This document shows positions 51,194-60,539 of a stretch of 64,000 nucleotides of DNA, one piece after another. The stretch spans positions 186,001 to 250,000 of the forward strand of contig KB911070.1 of NCBI GenBank assembly GCA_000383295.1. The letters run 5' to 3'. The stretch comes from Faecalispora sporosphaeroides DSM 1294. GTDB lineage: Bacteria > Bacillota > Clostridia > Oscillospirales > Acutalibacteraceae. A model generated the notes under the pieces. It was not told the origin of the DNA, ran no database searches, and saw only the letters and a program-made list of their open reading frames with translations. The translations under genes and the position numbers were made by a program. Position 1 is the first letter of the stretch, and the number at the start of each line of letters is the position of its first letter.

Positions 51194-52468
51194 TTACGCT
51201 TTGGTATTTCTGGCCGGTGCAGAAGAGGTAGATCGAAGCTGAAACTGAGACACCAGCGATTTCATCATCTGGGCCTGGCTGGAAAGCTCCTCGCTCGCCG
51301 CCGCACTTTCTTCCGCCGTGGCGGAGTTGGTCTGCACCACTGCGGAAATCTGATCCATTACCGTCGTCAGATGGTCCACCGCGGTGGACTGCTCCTCGGT
51401 CACTTCCGCGATCTCGCGGTGCTCCCTCTGCGTTTCCGCCATGCTCTTCGTCACGGCCTGCAAAGCATCCAGCGCTTCACCCACCATTCTGGAGCCTTCC
51501 GAAACCGCGCTCAGGGAATCCGTAATCAAAGCGGACGTGCTCTTCGCGGATTCCGCGCTCTTCGACGCAAGGTTGCGAACCTCGTCCGCAACAACGGCAA
51601 AGCCTTTGCCGGCTTCTCCCGCACGGGAGGCCTCCACGGCGGCGTTGAGCGCCAGAATATTCGTCTGGAACGCGATATCTTCAATCGCCTTTACAATGTT
51701 GCTGATCTGAGAGGAGGTCTGCTCAATGCGCTTCATGGCCTGCACCATGCTCTGCATCTTGTCGTTGCACTGACCGACCTCGTCCATCGTCTGGGTTGCC
51801 CACTCACCGGCCTGCACCGCATTCAGGGCATTTTCCTTCACCTTGTCGGACAAATGGTGGATTGCCGCGGCCAGCTCCTCAATGGAAGCCGTCTGCTCCG
51901 AAGCACCCTGCGCCAAATTCTGCGCCCCGTAAGACACCTGCTCGGATTCGTTGGACACCATGTTGGCAGATTGATTGATCTGGCTCAACGTATCATTCAA
52001 AGAAAGCACAATTTTCTCAAAATGGTCGGACAGCGGCTTGAAATCTCCTCGGTATGCATCCTTCGCCTGAGATCTCACATTGAAATTCGAGCGCGAAAGG
52101 CCCTCCAGCAGCGAAACGAGATCCGAAATAATGGCCCGCAGATTCAGGACAATCACTTCTGTTGCGTCGGCCAAGCGTCTCGTTTCATCCTTGGTATGTA
52201 TCTGCGGCACAGGAGACTTTAAGTCGCCCTCCGACAACGCATACAGGCGATCCGCGCAAACCGAAATTGGTTTCGCGATTTTGCCTCCAATCCAAAAGGA
52301 AACCACAACACCTACCAGACAGTACACCAAAGTCAAAATAGTGATCCAAAAAATTTCGTCGGCTCCGGATTTGATTAGCAAAGTACTGATGGTACCAAAA
52401 GACACACTTAGTAAGACGATGATTGCCAATAAAATTGAGGCGATTCTAAAACGAATGCTTTTCATCAT
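51194..52468 (-). CDS. Methyl-accepting chemotaxis protein lacking an extracellular sensor
   Basis: The 424-residue protein has two closely spaced membrane helices (about 10-32 and 41-61) with only a few residues outside. A HAMP-like segment follows ([20 protein letters not shown]), then a long coiled-coil with the MCP tip [20 protein letters not shown] and [20 protein letters not shown]. Signalling to CheA/CheW is expected. Without a periplasmic domain it probably senses through its membrane or cytoplasmic part. No other chemotaxis gene is in view. Confidence 0.93.
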   Translation of the reverse strand: MMKSIRFRIASILLAIIVLLSVSFGTISTLLIKSGADEIFWITILTLVYCLVGVVVSFWIGGKIAKPISVCADRLYALSEGDLKSPVPQIHTKDETRRLADATEVIVLNLRAIISDLVSLLEGLSRSNFNVRSQAKDAYRGDFKPLSDHFEKIVLSLNDTLSQINQSANMVSNESEQVSYGAQNLAQGASEQTASIEELAAAIHHLSDKVKENALNAVQAGEWATQTMDEVGQCNDKMQSMVQAMKRIEQTSSQISNIVKAIEDIAFQTNILALNAAVEASRAGEAGKGFAVVADEVRNLASKSAESAKSTSALITDSLSAVSEGSRMVGEALDALQAVTKSMAETQREHREIAEVTEEQSTAVDHLTTVMDQISAVVQTNSATAEESAAASEELSSQAQMMKSLVSQFQLRSTSSAPARNTKA

Positions 52469-52535
52469 AAACCAACTCCCTTAACCTGATGTTGTGGGGG
52501 AAAACCTCCATATGTAATTTGTTCCGGTTATCCTT

Positions 52536-52564
52536 GATATAGGCTCTCATGCACAAGTCGACAA
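52536..52564 (-). promoter_or_regulatory. Promoter of the chemotaxis receptor gene
   Basis: On the minus strand TTGTCG (52559-52564), 17 bases and TATATC (52536-52541) lie about 70 bases before the ATG at 52468. No flagellar (sigma-28) promoter was seen. The remaining gap to the tRNA is AT-rich. Confidence 0.5.
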
Positions 52565-52723
52565 AAAGGATAGAAAAAAACAGAACTTCATTTAATAATT
52601 TCGTCTCTATTGTAAAAAAATTTAGCTATTTTGAAAAAGAAATAATAAAAACCACTTTAAAAACAACAGATTTTATTTATTAACTAATTTTTGGATTTCA
52701 TTTATTGCATTACGCCGAATGAC

Positions 52724-52752
52724 TTGACGAACCGCTCGTTTTCCGCTATAAT
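52724..52752 (+). promoter_or_regulatory. Promoter of tRNA-Pro
   Basis: TTGACG (52724-52729), 17 bases, TATAAT (52747-52752) form a near-consensus promoter 80 bases before the tRNA. Confidence 0.8.
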
Positions 52753-52832
52753 TTTAAATCGAGTATGCATTCAATATTTTTGTCGCGGGCGGTATAGAAA
52801 CCGGCGCGCGAAAGCAGCATAAAACTGAATAT

Positions 52833-52908
52833 CGGGGTGTGGCGCAGTTGGTAGCGCGGGTGGTTTGGGACCATCAGGCCGCAGGTTCGAACCCTGTCAC
52901 TCCGACCA
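52833..52908 (+). tRNA. tRNA-Pro (anticodon TGG)
   Basis: The 76-base sequence folds as a cloverleaf. The acceptor arms CGGGGTG and CACTCCG pair with one G-T. The anticodon stem GGTGG/CCATC has the loop TTTGGGA, giving anticodon TGG (52866-52868). The T arm contains GGTTCGAACCC, and CCA (52906-52908) is encoded. It reads proline codons. Confidence 0.96.
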
Positions 52909-52910
52909 TT

Positions 52911-52940
52911 GGCAAGTCCTTACAGGACTTGTCAATTTTT
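52911..52940 (+). terminator. tRNA-Pro terminator
   Basis: GGCAAGTCC and GGACTTGTC pair around TTACA, followed by AATTTTTA. It directly follows the tRNA 3' end. Confidence 0.75.
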
Positions 52941-53102
52941 ATGTTTATGTTTTTTTCACGACTTTGAAAGGTTTTTAGGCAGCCTCGTCCTACGTTGTTT
53001 CGCTTTCGATTATTTTTTAAATATTTGCCTTCTTGAGGGAAACTTTCACTTATTTTAGCGGGTTAAGTGATAGGGTGGTTTTTTTTTGAAGGAGGCAATA
53101 AG

Positions 53103-54195
53103 ATGACGGAAGAAAATTATAAGTATCGCACAAGTCCTCTTTTCCTTCGCAATCAGTTCAAAGGAAAGGAGAAACTGCAAATTCCAGTTATTCCTAAATT
53201 TCAAATTCGATCAAACGATTTCAACGATTTGCTTCTTATTGCATTTGATAAAATCAGCACAAATGATACAAAGCATTTCAGCCGAATGGTTCATTTCTTC
53301 CTGTATGATTATAATTTGAGCGTGTCTGGAAAAATCCCGATCCCGATCTGGAAAAGCTAAAACACTATCGTGCGGTGCTCTCTCCTGATTTCAGTATGTA
53401 TGTCGAAATGGCACCCGTTTTGCAGCTTTACAATATGTTCCGGAATCGCTGGTGTGGCGCTTACTTTGCGTCAAAGGGAATCCGCGTCGTTCCAACCGTT
53501 AGCTGGGGAAACGAGAATACGTTTGAGTTCTGCTTCGACGGAATCGAAAAAGGCTCAACGGTAGCGGTGTCCACTTATATGGTGTCGGAACACGACAACC
53601 GGCAGGACCAGAAAGAGTTTTTCCTAAAGGGCTATAACGAGATGCTCCGCAAGATCGAACCGGAAAAAATTATCTGCTACAATACGCCGTTCCCCGAGAT
53701 GCAGGGCGACATTGTGTTTGTCGACTATGAACTAAGCTCGTGGAAGTTCATGAACGATGATCCGTATGCACCCTCAAAATACGTGAAATACATCTGCGGA
53801 GAAGAACCCGTTCCGATAGGAAGCAACCTCATCATGAAAAGCGGATATGTTGTAGGTGAGAATGATAGGGACTATAATAGCATTATACAAACCGGAATGG
53901 GCAGCGCCTATGGCGGGCAGTGGAAACCTGCTAAGCTGGAAGATGAACGATTCTTGGGAGAGCCGGGAGAAATTAAAATTTCCTATGTTAAAACGGAAAT
54001 AGGATAGATACAAAAATTGGCGAGGATGGAAGAGCTACGAGAGAGCGCCATTACACAGACCATAATAAACCGTGGGCACATACAAACCCACATGACCATA
54101 TGAGATACGATGGGATAATCCAACAGGACATCCTGATCCACAGGGACCAATTAACTACCCGGAGAACAATGTCCCGGAATTTAAACAATATGGGA
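53103..54195 (+). pseudogene. DUF4417 family gene with several frameshifts
   Basis: The start is ATG 53103 after AAGGAGGCAATAAG. The frame reads KMTEENYKYRTSPLFLRNQF and HFSRMVHFFLYDYN, then breaks near 53315 where one T seems missing. The next frame restores FERVWKNPDPDLEKLKHYRA and continues VLSPDFSMYVEMAPVLQLYN, GIRVVPTVSWGNENTFEFCF and DGIEKGSTVAVSTYMVSEHD, the DUF4417 core. After a stop near 54005 a third frame adds TKIGEDGRATRERHYTDHNK and PWAHTNPHDH, and a fourth NPTGHPDPQGPINYPENN. The disruptions suggest decay, or sequencing errors if only one or two are real. Confidence 0.75.
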
Positions 54196-54206
54196 GGCAG
54201 AGTTAT

Positions 54207-54488
54207 ATGAAATCTACAATTGTTCAATCAAACAGCTTTGAAGCAAATAGATTTAAAACAATCAGCGATTTTAAGGACTGCATGCGTTGGCATGGTGAAG
54301 TCGAATTTGAATGGAATGTGAAAAATTACAGCATTACCCATCCTGACAAGATTAGCATCAGCGAAGCGAATAAACAAGAAACAGAAAAACTGTGTAGCAC
54401 TGCGGATGAAGCTTTGGAGTACAAAGTTGGTGATGATAGGTTACGGGATGTCATTACACAGGTTACAGTATGGAGCAGAACAATATAG
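54207..54488 (+). CDS. Small hypothetical protein accompanying the DUF4417 gene
   Basis: The 93-residue protein contains ENRFKT-like ANRFKTISDFKDCMRWHGEV and EFEWNVKNYSITHPDKISIS, then EKLCSTADEALEYKVGDDRL and RDVITQVTVWSRTI. I have seen this arrangement downstream of DUF4417-type genes in Clostridia, but know no function. The ATG follows GGGAGG. The upstream frame is open and in phase with the last fragment of the pseudogene, so the true start could lie further left. Base composition is lower in GC than that of the core genes. Confidence 0.55.
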   Translation: MKSTIVQSNSFEANRFKTISDFKDCMRWHGEVEFEWNVKNYSITHPDKISISEANKQETEKLCSTADEALEYKVGDDRLRDVITQVTVWSRTI

Positions 54489-54903
54489 ACCAAGGCGTAA
54501 ATACTACTTGTCAACTGCCCGCAGCCATTGGTATTACTGGATTTCTCCAAGTCCTATAATTTCACTCCGTCCATTTCCCTTTTATTATGGCAGAGGGAAA
54601 GCTACTTTCCAAAGCAAGCCGTTTTCCTTAAAAAGAGATAAAAAGATTACAATATCTGTTGTGCACTTGGGGATGGCCTCTCTCCTAACCATAGCGATAA
54701 CGGTTGGCCACGAAAGCTGTACCATGACCTTTCACAGCGTTCCGGTTAAGACAAATTGTTCCTATTGTTCTTTTTCTTCAATCACATGATCCATTGTCAT
54801 TCTTCCTTTGCCTCCAGACTAGAAAAAGGATATTTCACGGCCTCTATTTATTTCGGATCAAGACACGGGGTGCATCAGTATCTTTTGGTTGGGAGTAGCG
54901 GTA
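54489..54903. other. Gene-free stretch before the ABC exporter
   Basis: No frame here shows a ribosome site together with a recognisable product. The sequence is AT-rich and may be the eroded end of the accessory DNA that follows the tRNA. No repeat or insertion-sequence end was found by eye. Confidence 0.45.
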
Positions 54904-56664
54904 TTATCCTGCTGTGGCGCTGTCTCTCCGGCTCCACCCCCGGCTGTTTTCGCGAACCGTGACAAAATCCCGGTAGATACCTTCCTGACCGATCAATTCC
55001 GCATGCGTCCCGGACTGGGCAATCTCTCCCTTGGCAATCACCATGATGTTGTCGGCATGGCGGATGGTTCCCAGACGGTGTGCGATAACCAGCAGCGTTT
55101 TCCCGCGGCACAGCTCGCTGATTGCTTCCTGAATATAGCTTTCATTGTCGACATCCACGCTGGCGGTTGCTTCGTCCAGAATCACGATAGGTGCGTCCTT
55201 CAAAATGCAGCGCGCAATGGAGATCCGCTGCTTTTCACCGCCGGAGAGCGTTTCTCCGCCTTCGCCCACCATCGTCTGGAATCCGTTGGGAAGCGCCATG
55301 ATAAAGTCGTAGCACCGTGCCTTTTTTGCGGCCTCCATGACTTCGGCCTCAGTGGCATCGGGCCGCCCCATGCTGATGTTATTATAAATCGTGTCCTGAA
55401 ACAGATATACACGCTGAAACACCATACTGATGTGATTCATCAGATCACTTAGGCTAATTTCTCTCACATCCTTGCCTCGTATCAAAACCTGTCCGGACTT
55501 AACGTCCCAAAAGCGGGCAAGCAAGCTGGCAATGGTGGACTTGCCGCCGCCGGAGGGTCCGACAAGGGCAAGCATCCGGTTCTTTTCCAAACGGAAGGAT
55601 ACATTGTGCAATACTTCCTTTTCGCCGTAGGCAAAGGTGACATTTTTAAATTCCACCTCCGGTGCGCTACTATGTGCAGGAATGGAGCCCTTTCCGTTAT
55701 CCGGCAGTTCCTTTTCTGCAAATACTGCTTCTATGCGGTCCAGGCAGCTGCTCATTACGGTAAGGCGTGCGCCCTGATCGTACAGAGCCTTTAACGGGCC
55801 AAATAAATCAAATACAAACAGCATAACGCCAACTAGAAGAACGGCTGGCAGGGAAGCTTGAAGGTTCAGGTAAACAGCCAGAGCGATGATAACCACGGCT
55901 CCAAGGCCGTACAGGATGTTCAGCACGCGCTGCCACACCGCCGCATTTTCCTCAAAATCAATGCTGCGCTTGCAGGTTTCCCGGAAGTTATCGGACAGCT
56001 CCTTCGATTTTTCTCCCAACAGATTGTAGGTTTTAATGATGCCGATCCCTTCGACAAAATCCAGCACGTCCTCGGTAAGGTTTTCGCTTTGCTCCTGTCG
56101 TATGGCAGAGTACTTCATGCTGTCCTTATTCATACCGTTCGCCACAAGAACAATAACGAGAAGGACTGCAGTGGCGGCTACGGCAAGCCACACGTTGATA
56201 AACGCTAAAAACACGAGCAAGATCGCCTGCGAGAAGATATAGCTCATCATGTTTGCGAGCACATTCATGCAGTTCTCTTCAATGAACACCATATCGGTGG
56301 ACAAAACCGAGCTGATTTTCCCAATGTTGCCTTCCGTAAAATAGCCCATGGGCATTTTACGAAGATGCGCACCCAGCTCCATACGCTTCTTAGCAAAAAT
56401 CATATAACCTGACGCAGACTGCAGACGGTCGGCAATATACTGAAAAAGAATCTGAAGCAGTGCGCAAGCGCCCATGGCAACCCCGATCCAAACAATCATC
56501 TCCAGCGTTGCCGTGCCGTAATAAAAAGCGATCAAGGCAAAGAAGGCCAGCCCCACCGGCGCTTTTGCCAGCAATGATTTTAGAAAGGAGAATACAAAAG
56601 CCAACTTGATTTTGCCTCGGTATTGTTCCGAAACCGCAAGAATCCGTTCCATTAAAGCAATCAT
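54904..56664 (-). CDS. ABC exporter half-transporter (membrane and ATPase domains fused)
   Basis: The 586-residue protein has six membrane spans (about 20-300) and an ATPase domain (about 335-570): Walker A LVGPSGGGKSTIASLLARFW, a Q-loop in HISMVFQRVYLFQDTIYNNI, signature LSGGEKQRISIARCIL, Walker B APIVILDEATASVD and the H-loop IAHRL. All catalytic residues look intact. It overlaps the end of the upstream half-transporter gene by four bases, so they form a heterodimer. Substrates may be drugs, peptides or metal chelates; related pairs include the YbtP/YbtQ type. Confidence 0.9.
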   Translation of the reverse strand: MIALMERILAVSEQYRGKIKLAFVFSFLKSLLAKAPVGLAFFALIAFYYGTATLEMIVWIGVAMGACALLQILFQYIADRLQSASGYMIFAKKRMELGAHLRKMPMGYFTEGNIGKISSVLSTDMVFIEENCMNVLANMMSYIFSQAILLVFLAFINVWLAVAATAVLLVIVLVANGMNKDSMKYSAIRQEQSENLTEDVLDFVEGIGIIKTYNLLGEKSKELSDNFRETCKRSIDFEENAAVWQRVLNILYGLGAVVIIALAVYLNLQASLPAVLLVGVMLFVFDLFGPLKALYDQGARLTVMSSCLDRIEAVFAEKELPDNGKGSIPAHSSAPEVEFKNVTFAYGEKEVLHNVSFRLEKNRMLALVGPSGGGKSTIASLLARFWDVKSGQVLIRGKDVREISLSDLMNHISMVFQRVYLFQDTIYNNISMGRPDATEAEVMEAAKKARCYDFIMALPNGFQTMVGEGGETLSGGEKQRISIARCILKDAPIVILDEATASVDVDNESYIQEAISELCRGKTLLVIAHRLGTIRHADNIMVIAKGEIAQSGTHAELIGQEGIYRDFVTVRENSRGWSRRDSATAG

Positions 56665-58412
56665 TTGTTTCCATTTCCTTTCTGTGCGGTGACCTTCCAG
56701 TTACTGCTGCTTTCGGCGGCACGCCACAGCACCTGATATTCGGGGTTGTGCGCCAGCAGCTCCTCATGGGTTCCCATTGCCGCTATGCTGCCGGCCTTCA
56801 TCACACAAATCTGATCCGCGTTAACAATCGAGTGCAGCCGGTGGGCAATCACGATTACGGTTTTTCCGCGGATCACCTCCGCAATGGCTTCGTTCATCTT
56901 TTCCTCATTTTCCGGATCCATAAAGGCGGTTGCCTCGTCCAACACCACAATGGGAGCATTTTTCAGAATGGCCCGTGCAAGAGAAATCCGCTGGCGCTCT
57001 CCGCCGGAAAGCTGTTTGCCGCTGTCGCCCGCCATGCTGTGTATGCCGTGCTCCAACCGGGCAAGGAATTCACCGCACTGCGCTTTTTCTGCCGCTGCCA
57101 TAACCTCTTCATCCGTGGCATCCAGCTTTCCCAGTCGAATGTTTTCCAGCAGACTGACGTTAAAGAGAAACTGCTCCTGCGCCACATAGGAGATTTCGTT
57201 GTTGAGCGCTTCAACGCTCATGTCACGAATATCCTGGCCGCCTATTTTTATGGCGCCTCCGCTGATATCATAAAAGTGTATCAACAGCTTTGCCAGTGTG
57301 GATTTACCGCTTCCCGATTCGCCAACCAGCGCGGTCAGGCTGCCTTGTGGAACCTCGAGCGATACACCGTGCAGGACCTCATCTTCCTTGTAAGAAAAAC
57401 GCACATTCTCAAAGGAGACGCTGTGATCTTTCCCTGTAAACGCCTTCTCGGACTGCTGAAGCGCCGGGGCATTCAGCGCATCCTCAAGGCTTTTGATTTT
57501 AAAATTGATCTGCGGGATGGTGGACATAAAGCTCATGGAGCGCAGAAGGGGAGCGCCAATCCCAAACGACATACAAAGCGTCAGGATAAGATTGGGCAGC
57601 GTCGAATAGCCCTGCATCACAAGCAGTGCGCCCACCGGCAGCAGAAAGAGCGCCACCATTGGCAAAATACTGGTATAGATCGCCATCCACGGCCAGCACA
57701 CCTTGTACCAGGCCAGCGTAAAATCACGGTAGCTGATTACATCCTTTTCAAAGCGATGGTAGGATTCCCCGTCCCGGTTAAAGACTTTTACGACCTCCAT
57801 GCCGTTGATGTATTCCACGATGGTATTATTCATCTTCTGTGCAGCACCATAATATTGTCCCATGCTTTTCATGCCGATCTTATACATCACCATCATGGCA
57901 ACCACGCCGAGGGGCAAAGAGCACAGCGCCAGCAGTGCCAGTTTCCAATCAACAAAAAACATACCTGCAAACACCAGGGCAGGAATCGTCAAATTCGCAA
58001 TCCCCTCCGGCAGGGTGTGTGCCAGGAGCAGCTCAATGGTTTCAATATCGTCTATGAACATTTTCTTGACCGCACCAACACCCTTTTCCTGAATGACGCC
58101 AAGGGGCTGTTTTTCCAGCTTGCCTTGAAGCGAAATGCGCAGGTTCTTCAGCGTGTGATAGGCGCTTTCATGCGAAAGCCCAAGCCCTCTGATGTAGAGT
58201 ATGGCATAGAGCAACACACAAACGGCAATCGCCGCGATTCGCACGAGGAGATAGCCTGTAGTGAAATCCTCCCGCAAGAGAATCGGTCGTATCATCTGGT
58301 AGATAAACAAAAACGGCAGCACATTCATTACCATACCCGCAAGCATCGAGACAATGGCTGCATAGGTGGTTTTCCGGTATTCGCCGGTATATTCGAGCAC
58401 CTTTTTCAACAA
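56661..58412 (-). CDS. ABC exporter half-transporter, partner of the downstream gene
   Basis: The 583-residue protein has the same domain order: six spans followed by an ATPase with LVGESGSGKSTLAKLLIHFY, ISYVAQEQFLFNVSLLENIR, LSGGERQRISLARAILKNAP and IVVLDEATAFMDPENEEKMN. The D-loop and Walker B are complete, so both sites of the heterodimer may be active. It starts 75 bases after the TetR regulator stop. The promoter of the unit lies before tetR. Confidence 0.9.
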   Translation of the reverse strand: MLKKVLEYTGEYRKTTYAAIVSMLAGMVMNVLPFLFIYQMIRPILLREDFTTGYLLVRIAAIAVCVLLYAILYIRGLGLSHESAYHTLKNLRISLQGKLEKQPLGVIQEKGVGAVKKMFIDDIETIELLLAHTLPEGIANLTIPALVFAGMFFVDWKLALLALCSLPLGVVAMMVMYKIGMKSMGQYYGAAQKMNNTIVEYINGMEVVKVFNRDGESYHRFEKDVISYRDFTLAWYKVCWPWMAIYTSILPMVALFLLPVGALLVMQGYSTLPNLILTLCMSFGIGAPLLRSMSFMSTIPQINFKIKSLEDALNAPALQQSEKAFTGKDHSVSFENVRFSYKEDEVLHGVSLEVPQGSLTALVGESGSGKSTLAKLLIHFYDISGGAIKIGGQDIRDMSVEALNNEISYVAQEQFLFNVSLLENIRLGKLDATDEEVMAAAEKAQCGEFLARLEHGIHSMAGDSGKQLSGGERQRISLARAILKNAPIVVLDEATAFMDPENEEKMNEAIAEVIRGKTVIVIAHRLHSIVNADQICVMKAGSIAAMGTHEELLAHNPEYQVLWRAAESSSNWKVTAQKGNGNK

Positions 58413-58490
58413 AATAAGCTCCTCCCCTTCATCTATGTTAGCTTAAGCAAACCACAGGGCAGACTTCGCCCCTATCGATGGATTGAAACC

Positions 58491-59108
58491 TCACCGCTGT
58501 GATAAACCCAGCACCAGTTGCCAATTGAACAGATCACAAATCAGTTTGCTATGTGTTTCAATTTGTTCCCAGGTATAGCCGTGGATAAAAGGCTCATAAA
58601 CAGTCGTCCAAAAGGCTGAAAGAAGGATATGCATTTCATCCCGGGATATCTCCGCATTTGTCAGACCGCGCTTTTTTGCTTCTATAAAGTATTCGTAGCT
58701 TTTCCCGGTCATGACCTCCACCCAGTCATGCTGGAAGTTGGTATATCTCGTTCCATTTGAATGCTTGATCAGCAAAAGGAACCCCTCGCTTCTCTCATAA
58801 AGGAACCGGAACCACCACAGCATAGAGTCCTGTAAATCCCATGCGTCCACCAATTCAGAATCTGTGAGTTTTTCAACGGCAATGGCTGATTTTTGTGCCA
58901 CCACAGCATTCATGTCGGCAATGGTATCTGCCACAACAGCACAAAACAGCTCCTCTTTTCCCTTATAGCGCTTATACAAAGCGCCGGTAGTGATCTGTGC
59001 ATTTTCGCAGATTGCTTTCAAAGATGCCTTTTCATATCCGCACATTAGAAATTCTTTTTTTGCACTATCCAAAATGCGTGGATCAATAGAAACATCGGGC
59101 TTTGACAA
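58491..59108 (-). CDS. TetR family transcriptional regulator of the ABC exporter
   Basis: The 205-residue protein has an N-terminal TetR helix-turn-helix (about 10-56, SLKAICENAQITTGALYKRY). A ligand-binding domain follows (LLIKHSNGTRYTNFQHDWVE, YEYFIEAKKRGLTNAEISRD). It is transcribed first, with the exporter genes after it, so it probably represses its own unit. The inducer is unknown. Confidence 0.88.
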   Translation of the reverse strand: MSKPDVSIDPRILDSAKKEFLMCGYEKASLKAICENAQITTGALYKRYKGKEELFCAVVADTIADMNAVVAQKSAIAVEKLTDSELVDAWDLQDSMLWWFRFLYERSEGFLLLIKHSNGTRYTNFQHDWVEVMTGKSYEYFIEAKKRGLTNAEISRDEMHILLSAFWTTVYEPFIHGYTWEQIETHSKLICDLFNWQLVLGLSQR

Positions 59109-59166
59109 CGACTGTACCTCCTAATCATCACAAAGTGATAACTTAATTACCGGTAATATGATTATC

Positions 59167-59195
59167 AGTATAGCAACTTACATAGTCGTTGTCAA
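59167..59195 (-). promoter_or_regulatory. Near-consensus promoter of the tetR-ABC exporter unit
   Basis: The minus strand reads TTGACA (59190-59195), 17 bases and TATACT (59167-59172), about 60 bases before the TetR ATG. The short dyad TTACCGGTAA at 59139-59148, just downstream of the start, may be the TetR operator. Confidence 0.8.
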
Positions 59196-59246
59196 GATTG
59201 GTTGTAAGTATATTCTAACGGGGGCATATCTTTTAAGTATTATGAC

Positions 59247-59272
59247 AAAGGCGTAGGAACCCCTGCGCCTTT
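59247..59272 (+). terminator. Terminator-like hairpin in the exporter/metal-transporter gap
   Basis: AAAGGCG and CGCCTTT pair, with the inner TAGG/CCTG mostly paired, and are flanked by A and T runs. No plus-strand gene precedes it, so it may act on the minus-strand metal operon readthrough. Confidence 0.45.
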
Positions 59273-59420
59273 ATCTAACAGAAAATTATTTCACATGTAC
59301 AACGATACGACGATATAGCCGGTGTCGATATAGAAGTCATATCCAGTGTTTACTTAAAAGATATTAAAGAAAAGCGAAGCCTTTCAATGCGGAAGACTCC
59401 GGCTTTCTTCTTGAGATATC

Positions 59421-60539
59421 TTATCCTGCAAAAAGTGCGTTATAGTTCCGAATGCTGGCGTTTCGGCCTTCCTCTGTCAGTTTTGCCAACCCATCTAAGA
59501 GTTGGACATAACCGTCCCGCTCAAGGAAGCGGATCATTTTGACGGTATAGGCGCTGTCCCAGTGCAATTGGGCTGGAATGGTATCCACTCCGCATTCCGA
59601 TGCTTCTTCGTCGCTTCCCGCATGATTATATAAATGGAACAGCAGAGTCATCTTGGCAAACTCCATCTTTTGCTTTCTGCGTCGGAGCAGTGAGCTGATT
59701 AGACCTCTGCGGGGAGCAAACACAAACACCAGCAGGAAAACCTGTCCGGTCACAACCGCCATGCTTCCGGCAATGGAAACATCCAGAATCGCCGCCGCCT
59801 GATAGCCGAGAATTCCATTTACCGCTCCGATGATTCCGCTTACTATCAGCATGCGTTTGAGATCGTCTGTCAGCAGGTACGCCGTTACCGGAGGGCCGAT
59901 CATAAAGGCCACCACCAGTACCGAACCCACAGCTTGAAACGCACCCACTGTGGTAAGGGACACCAGCGTCATCAGTCCGTAATGCACCAGCGCAGGAGAA
60001 AATCCCAGCACTGCCGCCAGCATAGGATCGAATGTCGCTGCCTTGAGCTCTTTAAAGAAGATGATGATGGCTGCCAGATTGATGAGCAGCAGGATTCCGG
60101 TGGTGTATATTGCTTTTGCCCCGATGTCTACACTACCGATGACCATGCGGTCAAAGGGTGCAAACGCCAGTTCTCCCAAGAGCACCGAATCTGTGTCCAA
60201 ATGTACGGAACCGGCATAGCGGGTAATCAGTATAATAGCGATGGAAAAAAGCAGCGGAAACACCACGCCGATGGCGGCATCTTTCGCCAAAAGACGTGTC
60301 CTGCTTAGCATCTCTGTCAGCCAGACCGTCACCACGCCCATGAGCGCCGCCCCGACGATCAGAAGCGGAGAGGAAAGGTCATGGGTGACAAAAAAGGCAA
60401 GCACAATCCCCAAGAGAATCGTATGGGTAATGGAATCCGACATCATGGACATTTTACGAAGTACCAGAAATACTCCGGGAAGGGCGCAGGCCACTGCGAC
60501 AACAACAGCAATGATTTGAATTTCAATTTGAGGGGACAT
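59421..60539 (-). CDS. Metal-ion ABC transporter permease with a C-terminal winged-helix-like tail
   Basis: The first 285 residues are a normal ABC-3 permease (MntD/ZnuB type) with SMMSDSITHTILLGIVLAFF, DAAIGVVFPLLFSIAIILIT and VALGFSP-like AAVLGFSPALVHYGL. The tail from about 290 to 372 (KMEFAKMTLLFHLYNHAGSD, TVKMIRFLERDGYVQLLDGL, KLTEEGRNASIRNYN) is soluble and looks like a winged helix of the DtxR kind. The ATG at 60539 follows AGGAGG and overlaps the preceding permease by 17 bases. The tail may let the transporter sense metal or bind DNA, or may simply stabilise it. Confidence 0.88.
   Translation of the reverse strand: MSPQIEIQIIAVVVAVACALPGVFLVLRKMSMMSDSITHTILLGIVLAFFVTHDLSSPLLIVGAALMGVVTVWLTEMLSRTRLLAKDAAIGVVFPLLFSIAIILITRYAGSVHLDTDSVLLGELAFAPFDRMVIGSVDIGAKAIYTTGILLLINLAAIIIFFKELKAATFDPMLAAVLGFSPALVHYGLMTLVSLTTVGAFQAVGSVLVVAFMIGPPVTAYLLTDDLKRMLIVSGIIGAVNGILGYQAAAILDVSIAGSMAVVTGQVFLLVFVFAPRRGLISSLLRRRKQKMEFAKMTLLFHLYNHAGSDEEASECGVDTIPAQLHWDSAYTVKMIRFLERDGYVQLLDGLAKLTEEGRNASIRNYNALFAG

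Larger units (their letters stand above)
59109..59420. other. Intergenic stretch with a 14-bp inverted repeat pair
   Basis: The stretch holds the tetR promoter (59167-59195), the terminator-like hairpin 59247-59272, and a perfect 14-base inverted repeat: ATATCTTTTAAGTA (59226-59239) and TACTTAAAAGATAT (59351-59364) bounding a 139-base segment. The segment has no reading frame. The layout resembles a very small mobile element, but target duplications were not found. Confidence 0.45.

Noticed and set aside
54406-54789. 127-codon plus-strand frame after the DUF4417 region
   Set aside because: It overlaps the better-supported small gene ending at 54488, has no ribosome site and looks like random translation.
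56748-58502. 584-codon plus-strand open frame
   Set aside because: It is antisense to the ABC half-transporter, with no ribosome site and no recognisable domain.
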